Shown here piece by piece: positions 1 through 4,665 of a DNA stretch of 5,708 bases (its first letter is position 1; every line of letters starts with the position of its first letter). The translations under genes were made by a program, and so were the position numbers. Source of the stretch: Candidatus Thorarchaeota archaeon (GTDB lineage Archaea > Asgardarchaeota > Thorarchaeia > Thorarchaeales > Thorarchaeaceae); NCBI GenBank assembly GCA_004524595.1, contig SDOA01000183.1, forward strand, positions 1-5,708, given 5' to 3'. The notes under the pieces were generated by a model. It was not told the origin of the DNA. It saw only the letters and a list, made by a program, of their open reading frames with translations, and did not search any database.

Positions 1-644
1 AAAAGAGCAGCAGAAACGACAGTGGCAAGACCTTTACGTCTATAACGCGAATCATCATTTGTCATGACTTGGATCTCAAACTCATCAATGAAAGGAGTGA
101 ATGTGGATGCTATACTCACAACTTTCCCCTCATGCTTTATGCAAAATCCAATCCCCCTATCAATGAAATCGGTTGATGATCCAAAGAAAATAGGGATGTG
201 CATATTTTGTCTCTTGTCCAAGTGCTTGATTGTATCAAGATCGACACGTTCAAGTTTGAACTTCTCTTCGAGACCATCTCGTAGACTTCGTAGATACTTG
301 ATATTCAAAGAGTCGGCAGAAAATCTTGTTCTAACATGGACTTCAAGTCGATCTTTCCACACATCTCTAATTAAAGTGTTCCAATCTTCAGTAGGAGCCA
401 TGAGGGTATCCATTGCTTTCACTTGTTTTATCATCTCTCTTGCTGCGTTGATGCTACTATCACCTGCAAAGAAATTCATGAACCCAACAAGAAGACGAGC
501 CGTTGTTGGTTTAATATTATTATCAACCCATAATTTTCCTCGATTGTGTTCCAGAGCTGATAATACTATGGCTCTTGCGTTTTGGTGGTTGGTGAAGAGG
601 TCTCTTACACGATTGTAATCTCCATGTTTCCATTCATATATCAT
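1..644 (-). CDS. GNAT-family N-acetyltransferase, 3' end missing
   Basis: Reading the minus strand from ATG 644 gives 214 uninterrupted codons that run off the left edge. The C-terminal part visible here carries a GNAT signature. A strand near residues 164-182 (GIGFC...VVSIAS) is followed by EFEIQVMT at 188-195 and then the acetyl-CoA pyrophosphate-binding loop YRRKGLAT at 201-208, which fits R/Q-x-x-G-x-A with R202, G205 and A207. About 150 residues precede this core. That layout resembles the larger two-part acetyltransferases grouped as GNAT_acetyltran (PF12746), but the assignment is from memory of the family. The start is well fixed: a TGA lies in frame at 653-651, ATG 644 is the first standard start after it, and GTGAT (654-650) can serve as ribosome site. 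The substrate cannot be inferred. The gene lies 104 bases after the 238-residue gene on the same strand and may have its own promoter. A plus-strand reading frame covering the same bases lacks any recognisable domain and is a shadow. Confidence 0.8.
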   Translation of the reverse strand, partial: MIYEWKHGDYNRVRDLFTNHQNARAIVLSALEHNRGKLWVDNNIKPTTARLLVGFMNFFAGDSSINAAREMIKQVKAMDTLMAPTEDWNTLIRDVWKDRLEVHVRTRFSADSLNIKYLRSLRDGLEEKFKLERVDLDTIKHLDKRQNMHIPIFFGSSTDFIDRGIGFCIKHEGKVVSIASTFTPFIDEFEIQVMTNDDSRYRRKGLATVVSAAL

Positions 645-710
645 CAGAAATCACTTACCTATGAATTGTCTGACATATGAACTCAGTGGATAATGCTACA
701 TAGGAAATAT

Positions 711-722
711 CCTTTATTTTGG
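711..722 (-). promoter_or_regulatory. Candidate TATA box for the acetyltransferase gene
   Basis: On the minus strand this reads CCAAAATAAAGG, an A/T-rich element in the 104-base gap before the acetyltransferase. A transcription start about 25 bases downstream would fall near 690 and give a leader of about 45 bases, which includes the GTGAT ribosome site. The call rests on composition and spacing only. Confidence 0.25.
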
Positions 723-748
723 ACGTAATGATGTTAGCAAGTTGAACA

Positions 749-1465
749 CTAATAGCTATATTTTCTCACACTGGCTTCAGAGAGTTTGAGAGATAATAGT
801 AAGAAATCTGGGCCTCTAGCTCTCAGTATCTGTCCAACTTCAATCAGAAGCCCTGGTATTTGAGTTCGAATATATTCGAAGAGAGATTCTTCTGATTCGT
901 TCAATGCCTGACACATGTTCTTCATGTGTTCATGAACTAATCCTTTACTTATCCGACCTGTTTCTCGAAGCATCCATGCCTCTAATGCAACTCGGATTGC
1001 TTTACCCACGGTCTCAGAGTTCTCAAGGAGTTCTTGATCGATTTTTGTAGTCCCCTTTAGCTTCATCTTTGGCAGAGCTTTTTTGCTGCCTAAAGCAAGA
1101 CGAATTTCATCAAGAGGTACTTTGGGTTCAAGTGACCTTCCAGATTCCGTTTCAGCAATTAGTTTTTTGTATCCTTTAAATCCGTGCAAGTGTATTGGTG
1201 AAATCCAGCCTTTTGATTCCATTGCTTTGAGATGTGATTTGAAAGCCTCAAGACTCATGATAGAACGTCGAGCGGATAGATGGAGAAATCTCTCATACAG
1301 TGTTTCTTCTAATTCTACCAATGCCCAACCAAATGAACGAATGATATCGAATTCAATCTCACTTGGAAGTTCTTCTTGGCTCCCTCTTTCTGGCAATGCA
1401 TAACACCAACAATCGGTCAGTATACTATTCTCTAAATAATCTAATAAAACTATCAATTCAATCAT
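749..1465 (-). CDS. Unrecognised protein with winged-helix-like segment
   Basis: A complete 238-residue protein that I cannot assign to a named family. It has no signal peptide and no clear membrane segment, so it is probably cytoplasmic. Residues 40-107 look like a helix-turn-helix with a wing. A helix around 42-63 leads to SLEAFKSHLKAMESKGWI (71-88), which has the shape of a turn plus recognition helix, and then a short hairpin around 89-103 (HLHGFKGYKKL). A basic linker (127-141, KKALPKMKLKGTTK) separates this from a C-terminal helical half (143-238). The visible pattern could fit a DNA-binding regulator or a protein-protein adaptor. The ATG sits only 3 bases after the stop codon of the MenA-like gene, and no Shine-Dalgarno sequence precedes it, so translation is probably coupled to that gene. 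This makes a role linked to the prenyltransferase plausible, but no function is claimed. Confidence 0.8.
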   Translation of the reverse strand: MIELIVLLDYLENSILTDCWCYALPERGSQEELPSEIEFDIIRSFGWALVELEETLYERFLHLSARRSIMSLEAFKSHLKAMESKGWISPIHLHGFKGYKKLIAETESGRSLEPKVPLDEIRLALGSKKALPKMKLKGTTKIDQELLENSETVGKAIRVALEAWMLRETGRISKGLVHEHMKNMCQALNESEESLFEYIRTQIPGLLIEVGQILRARGPDFLLLSLKLSEASVRKYSY

Positions 1466-1468
1466 GGT

Positions 1469-2539
1469 TTATGTAATATCATTTTTTTGCAATCTTTTAG
1501 AAAGAAATATCGAGATTATCAAGAAAAATATTGAAAACAGACAAGGGTAAAGAATTTCCGTGGTAAAAACTTGCAACACATAACCAACTGCAAGAAATAG
1601 TCCTGTAAGAAGATGATTCATCACACTTGATGCATATGCAGGAACAAGCTCAAGAGAACCCTCATAGTTTGATAGAGTTGTTTTCACACCAACAATAGCC
1701 AGTGGTAATGAAGCCATAGCAATGACAGAAAATATGCTTGTGATTGATAATAACGCAGGGATTAGTATTGAGAGATAGATAACAATCATAAGAAGAGCAT
1801 ATACCTTCGATGCACGTTTTTTCCCAAGTCTGACTACAGCTGTGAATTTCCCTGCTGATTTATCAGCATTGTAATCTGGAAACTCGTTGATAAATAACAC
1901 TCCGGAGATTAATAATGCAATGGGTAATGCGAGAACTAGTATTTGAAGCTGTAGTTGTTGCGTTTGTACATAAAAGGCTCCTAATGTCATCAGAATTCCG
2001 AAGTTCAGTCCTATGAATATTTCACCAATACCACGGCTAACTAAGCGAAGAGGAGGAGCAGTGTAAAAATAACCTGAGAGTAGACCAATTAACCCCAAGA
2101 ATAGTACAAACCACCCTCGAACAATTGCTAGATAGATCCCAAGAATTGAGCCAAGAACATAGAAGAATAATGCCTCTGTCAGAATCTCACGAGGAGTCAT
2201 GAGACCCTCTTGAATCATCCTACTTCCTCCAGTAAAAGGTCTCACAAAATCTACGTTAATATCATCAGTCCCACTTTTGTGGTCGTAATAATCATTCGCT
2301 ACATTAGAACCGACATGAATCGACATGCCTGCGATGAGGGTAAGAAGGAACCAAAACCAATTGAAGAGACCAGTAATACTCCAAGCTGCTACTGTCCCGA
2401 GTATAATAGGAACAATCGCTGCAGTCAGAAAAGGAGCTCGCATCTCAGTGATCAACAATTGTATTCTGTTAGGTTTGCCTCCAACAGAATCAGCAGCATC
2501 AACTCTTGAGTTTCCATTTTCGGTTTCATCTTCTGTCAA
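1469..2539 (-). CDS. menA: MenA-like UbiA-family prenyltransferase
   Basis: An integral membrane enzyme expected to move a polyprenyl chain from its diphosphate to an aromatic acceptor. In the MenA group the acceptor is 1,4-dihydroxy-2-naphthoate and the product is the menaquinone precursor. Both UbiA aspartate motifs are intact. The first is NVANDYYDHKSGTD at 79-92 (N79, D83, D86, D92), followed by RPFTGGSR at 100-107. The second is NEFPDYNADK at 218-227 (D222, D226). YTAPPLRL (159-166) and GIGE (170-173) are also typical of MenA. About nine or ten hydrophobic segments fit the fold, from near 38-58 to 327-347. The 356 residues exceed the usual 290-310, partly because of a polar acidic N-terminal tail (1-24). 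The start is TTG at 2539, supported by GGAG at 2553-2550 with a 10-base spacer; a TAG lies upstream in frame at 2572-2570. The gene is divergent from the DoxD/DoxX-like gene and heads a probable two-gene operon. The ring substrate is inferred: other UbiA enzymes share the motifs, although the NDYxDxxSGxD form favours MenA. Confidence 0.88.
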   Translation of the reverse strand: MTEDETENGNSRVDAADSVGGKPNRIQLLITEMRAPFLTAAIVPIILGTVAAWSITGLFNWFWFLLTLIAGMSIHVGSNVANDYYDHKSGTDDINVDFVRPFTGGSRMIQEGLMTPREILTEALFFYVLGSILGIYLAIVRGWFVLFLGLIGLLSGYFYTAPPLRLVSRGIGEIFIGLNFGILMTLGAFYVQTQQLQLQILVLALPIALLISGVLFINEFPDYNADKSAGKFTAVVRLGKKRASKVYALLMIVIYLSILIPALLSITSIFSVIAMASLPLAIVGVKTTLSNYEGSLELVPAYASSVMNHLLTGLFLAVGYVLQVFTTEILYPCLFSIFFLIISIFLSKRLQKNDIT

Positions 2540-2549
2540 AAGATACTCG

Positions 2550-2553
2550 CTCC
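2550..2553 (-). promoter_or_regulatory. Shine-Dalgarno site fixing a TTG start
   Basis: GGAG on the minus strand lies 10 bases before TTG 2539. No ATG or GTG occurs between the upstream in-frame stop (2572-2570) and that TTG. The first in-frame ATG downstream is codon 33, which has no comparable ribosome site. The TTG start of the MenA-like gene is therefore the best choice. Confidence 0.65.
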
Positions 2554-2614
2554 AAGCATCAATAGTATTCTAATCTAGGTCAATTAGACAAAGAAAAGCT
2601 TTGCTAAGGAACAC

Positions 2615-2626
2615 AATATATCGAAA
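2615..2626 (-). promoter_or_regulatory. Candidate core promoter of the MenA-like gene
   Basis: On the minus strand TTTCGATATATT provides an A/T box (ATATATT, 2621-2615) behind a short TTTCG stretch. Initiation about 25 bases downstream would fall near 2590 and give a leader of about 50 bases containing the GGAG site. The same bases could act in the opposite direction. This is inferred from pattern and spacing only. Confidence 0.3.
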
Positions 2627-2635
2627 AGTATTTTA
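2621..2635 (+). promoter_or_regulatory. Candidate BRE/TATA of the DoxD/DoxX-like gene
   Basis: TCGAAAAGTATTTTA combines a purine-rich stretch resembling an archaeal TFB-recognition element (CGAAAA) with an A/T box (GTATTTTA). The expected start of transcription is near 2655-2660, about 40 bases before the ATG. The 15-base inverted repeat at 2636-2650 begins immediately downstream, between the box and the expected start. The exact box is uncertain, since AATATAT (2615-2621) is an alternative. Confidence 0.35.
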
Positions 2636-2650
2636 GTTACAAATTGTAAC
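2636..2650. repeat. Perfect 15-base inverted repeat, probable operator
   Basis: GTTACAA-A-TTGTAAC has two exact 7-base arms around one central base. It lies in the 158-base divergent intergenic region, directly after the candidate A/T box of the plus-strand gene and about 97 bases upstream of the MenA-like start. The size and symmetry suit a site bound by a dimeric helix-turn-helix regulator. Its position between the box and the expected start would suit repression of the rightward gene. The regulator is unknown, and I found no second exact copy in the window. Confidence 0.5.
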
Positions 2651-2683
2651 CACTAGATGCTTCACAATAGTTATCTTATACGA

Positions 2684-2688
2684 GAGGT
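2684..2688 (+). promoter_or_regulatory. Shine-Dalgarno site of the DoxD/DoxX-like gene
   Basis: GAGGT matches the core of the archaeal anti-Shine-Dalgarno complement and stands 9 bases before ATG 2698. It supports that ATG as the true start, including the two-helix N-terminal region of the protein. Confidence 0.65.
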
Positions 2689-2697
2689 TGAAGAAAA

Positions 2698-3393
2698 ATG
2701 GAACTTAATTCCAAACAATGGATTACTATCATTCTTGTACTAATTATAGACATAGTTCTAATAGCAATGATAGTTTTAGCTCTTGTTCCACAATGGGCTG
2801 AAGCAGATCCTAATCTCTTAATACCAAATCTCACTTTGTATATGTCACCTCTAATTGCATTGGCAATAATACTGGTGCCAACACTAGTGATTCTCAAGTA
2901 TGGATGGGATGAAAAAATCAAGAACGAGGTGTTCCTTCTTCCACTACGAATTGCTCTGGGTTATGAGTTCTTCCATGGTGGTTTAGAAAAACTGATAGAT
3001 ACAACATATTTGGCAAGTCCCGGTCTCATTGGATATGGTTCTGCAGCAGCACCAAGCCCATGGATTCAAAGCATCCTGTCAGCAATGCTTCCAAACTATG
3101 TTGCATTTCTATTATTGATAGCAGTGGGAGAACTTCTTGTAGGACTCTCGATATTGTTTGGAGGGTTCACGAGGTTAGGAGCTTTTGGAGGAATCCTCTT
3201 GCATTGGACATTCTTGTTCTTATTAGGTTGGTTGAGTATCTCTACTTTTGGAATAAATTTTGTTGGAGCAGTGGCATTCCTAGTACTTGGATTGTATAGA
3301 TCTGGTAGATTCATTGGAATTGATCAATTCTTAGGACCCAAGCTTGAAAATTCGGAAAATAAGCTAATCAAGCTATTTGGTCATCTAACTTAG
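2698..3393 (+). CDS. DoxD/DoxX-family membrane protein
   Basis: A 231-residue integral membrane protein. Residues 78-200 resemble the DoxX/DoxD core. They begin with a first helix LRIALGYEFFHGGLEKL (83-99) carrying R84, E90, H93, G94 and K98. After a loop (100-130) rich in Gly, Ala, Pro and Ser, a second helix follows, VGELLVGLSILFGGFTRLGA (143-162), with the family-typical G-x-L-x-G-x-x-x-L-F-G-G-x-T-R pattern. Two further helices lie near 163-180 and 186-200. Two additional hydrophobic segments precede the core, at 9-30 and 49-66. The family includes DoxD, a membrane subunit of thiosulfate:quinone oxidoreductase in Acidianus. It also includes many DoxX proteins of unclear function, often near 140-170 residues, so this protein is on the long, DoxD-like side. 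No DoxA partner is visible here. The gene diverges from the MenA-like gene, which makes a quinone-linked membrane role attractive but unproven. It could instead be one of the many uncharacterised DoxX proteins. Confidence 0.75.
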   Translation: MELNSKQWITIILVLIIDIVLIAMIVLALVPQWAEADPNLLIPNLTLYMSPLIALAIILVPTLVILKYGWDEKIKNEVFLLPLRIALGYEFFHGGLEKLIDTTYLASPGLIGYGSAAAPSPWIQSILSAMLPNYVAFLLLIAVGELLVGLSILFGGFTRLGAFGGILLHWTFLFLLGWLSISTFGINFVGAVAFLVLGLYRSGRFIGIDQFLGPKLENSENKLIKLFGHLT

Positions 3394-3401
3394 AAATAGT
3401 G

Positions 3402-3447
3402 AGTCGGAGAGATTGTGTTAAATACTCTCTTGACTTCACTCTTTTTT
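3402..3447 (+). terminator. Stem-loop plus T-tract after the DoxD/DoxX-like gene
   Basis: AGTC (3402-3405) pairs with GACT (3432-3435) and GAGAG (3407-3411) pairs with CTCTC (3425-3429). One G-T pair and one bulged base lie between them, around a 13-base loop. Six T residues follow at 3442-3447. Archaeal termination mainly needs the T-tract, so the hairpin may be incidental. The element starts 9 bases after the stop codon, which is where an end signal would be expected. Confidence 0.45.
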
Positions 3448-3462
3448 ATTGGAACAAACTAT

Positions 3463-3473
3463 CAATTAAAAAT
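3463..3473 (+). promoter_or_regulatory. Candidate A/T box of the polyprenyl synthase gene
   Basis: CAATTAAAAAT lies after the T-tract that ends the previous gene. Initiation about 25 bases downstream would be near 3493 and give a short leader of about 24 bases containing the AGGAG ribosome site. It is weak evidence that this gene is transcribed on its own. Confidence 0.25.
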
Positions 3474-3502
3474 GAAATCATGAACAGAAACATCTTATCC
3501 AC

Positions 3503-3507
3503 AGGAG
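3503..3507 (+). promoter_or_regulatory. Shine-Dalgarno site fixing a second TTG start
   Basis: AGGAG lies 9 bases before TTG 3517. The in-frame ATG at 3472 is followed at once by a stop (3481-3483), so it cannot start the gene. The first internal ATG is codon 54, inside the conserved N-terminal helical region. TTG 3517 is therefore the preferred start. Confidence 0.7.
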
Positions 3508-3516
3508 TATTCACGA

Positions 3517-4587
3517 TTGACACAAGAGAGAGATTTAGAAGGTGAATTTCCTTCTGGAACAAATTCTGATACTAATAATCCAAACAAGGATCTGTTGATA
3601 AGTGAATTTGAAAAAGTTGCGACGAGTGTACAACTTCAAAGGCTACAAGGGTGGGTAGAACTTATCAATAAGACGATGAGTGACTTTATTGAACAAAATC
3701 AAGGAGAACCAAAAATACTCTATCAAGCAGCAAATCATCTCTTAGTCGCAGGAGGTAAGCGATTTCGGTCATTACTCTCAATACTTGCTTGCTTGGGTGT
3801 CGGTGGAGACCCAAAAGATATTTTGCCCATCGCACTGGCTGAGGAACTTCTTCAGACTGCTAGCCTCATTCATGATGATATGATTGACAAAGATGATTTC
3901 CGTAGGGGCGTTGAATCAGTCCACAAAAAATATGGAGAAGAGATAGCTATCATCGCCGCGGATCTACTCATAGCACAGGCTATTCGACTCATCGGAGAAT
4001 ATGGTACACTTGAACTGCTAGTCAATGTAGGGCATGGAGGAATCAAGATGTGTGAAGGAGAGACTGAAGATTTCCTTTATGTTGCGAATGAGTCAGAACC
4101 ATTGTCAATTTCAGAGTATCTACTAATGGTCGATTCAAAGACCGTCTCATTCATGAAAGAGGCTGTTAGAAGCGGTGCAACATTTGGTAAAGCTTCTCGA
4201 GAACAGATGGACATCTTAGATGAATATGCGCGAAATCTTGGTAATGCCTTTCAAATACGTGATGATATTCTTGATATTACATCATCTGCAAAGGACACTG
4301 GTAAATCTGTTCTATCAGACTTGAAAAAACGTGGAATAAACTATCTCTTCATCTATGCCCTTGAGTCAGTATCTGCGAAACGTCGAAAACAGTGCTTGGA
4401 GGAACTCTCGGCTGGTAATCCTAAAGATGCGCTTAGTCTGATTCAAGAAACCAACGCAGTGGAAAATGCAAAGGACTTGGCACAGAGGTATGTAGATAGA
4501 GCCAAAGAAGCTCTTAAGACGATAGATCTGAATGAAAAGGATCTCTTGGAAATCATAGCAGATTATGTAATCACACGAGAAAGATAA
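3517..4587 (+). CDS. All-trans polyprenyl diphosphate synthase, probably long-chain
   Basis: A soluble all-alpha enzyme that condenses isopentenyl diphosphate units onto an allylic diphosphate to build a trans isoprenoid chain. All the main elements are present. GGKRFR (79-84) binds isopentenyl diphosphate. The first aspartate-rich motif is DDMID (120-124), followed by R129-R130. The conserved lysine is in DSKT (206-209). The second motif is DDILD (249-253), within FQIRDDILD, with DTGKSVLSDL (260-269) after it. The residue five places before the first motif is A115 (QTASLIHDD). Short- and medium-chain farnesyl or geranylgeranyl synthases usually have an aromatic there, while long-chain synthases such as E. 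coli IspB have alanine. The product may therefore be C25 or longer and suited to a quinone tail; geranylgeranyl diphosphate for archaeal lipids remains possible. At 356 residues it is slightly longer than the usual 320-340 because of a polar N-terminal tail (1-25). The gene begins 123 bases after the DoxD/DoxX-like gene and starts with TTG. Confidence 0.92.
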   Translation: MTQERDLEGEFPSGTNSDTNNPNKDLLISEFEKVATSVQLQRLQGWVELINKTMSDFIEQNQGEPKILYQAANHLLVAGGKRFRSLLSILACLGVGGDPKDILPIALAEELLQTASLIHDDMIDKDDFRRGVESVHKKYGEEIAIIAADLLIAQAIRLIGEYGTLELLVNVGHGGIKMCEGETEDFLYVANESEPLSISEYLLMVDSKTVSFMKEAVRSGATFGKASREQMDILDEYARNLGNAFQIRDDILDITSSAKDTGKSVLSDLKKRGINYLFIYALESVSAKRRKQCLEELSAGNPKDALSLIQETNAVENAKDLAQRYVDRAKEALKTIDLNEKDLLEIIADYVITRER

Positions 4588-4610
4588 GTTGAATTTGTTT
4601 TATTGACAAA

Positions 4611-4629
4611 AAAAGGAGTAATAATATAA
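4611..4629 (+). promoter_or_regulatory. Candidate BRE/TATA of the transporter gene
   Basis: AAAAGGAGTAATAATATAA pairs a purine-rich stretch with an A/T box (AATAATATAA). A start of transcription about 25 bases later would lie near 4650, leaving a leader of about 16 bases before ATG 4666. GGAG at 4615-4618 could be mistaken for a ribosome site, but no standard start codon follows at a suitable distance. Confidence 0.35.
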
Positions 4630-4665
4630 CGCAACTCGGTACCCAAGAGTCAGTGACTAAACCAA

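Noticed and set aside
64..618. Plus-strand open frame of 184 codons at the left edge
   Set aside because: Its translation is rich in Ser, Arg and Leu and has no domain. The minus strand over the same bases gives a clear GNAT cofactor loop and a well-placed start, so this frame is a shadow.
733..747. GTTAGCAAGTTGAAC as a possible second copy of the 15-base operator
   Set aside because: Only the outer GTT and AAC and a few inner bases agree, and the arms do not pair with each other.
1083..1403. Plus-strand open frame of 106 codons inside the 238-residue minus-strand gene
   Set aside because: It lies wholly within a longer gene that is tightly coupled to the MenA-like gene. It has no ribosome site and no recognisable fold.
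2210..2573. Two overlapping plus-strand frames opposite the MenA-like gene
   Set aside because: The minus strand here encodes both conserved N-terminal features and the first aspartate motif of the prenyltransferase. The plus-strand frames have no domains.
2596..2603. AAAGCTTT palindrome in the divergent intergenic region
   Set aside because: Eight bases of A/T-rich symmetry are expected by chance in DNA of this composition. There is no second copy and no notable position.
2676..3314. Short minus- and plus-strand frames overlapping the DoxD/DoxX-like gene
   Set aside because: The DoxD/DoxX frame has a ribosome site, membrane helices and family motifs over its whole length. The others are byproducts of its codons.
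3417..3425. GTTAAATAC as a promoter box for the polyprenyl synthase gene
   Set aside because: It sits in the loop and arm of the stem-loop before the T-tract, so a transcript from it would cross the presumed terminator. CAATTAAAAAT at 3463 is better placed.
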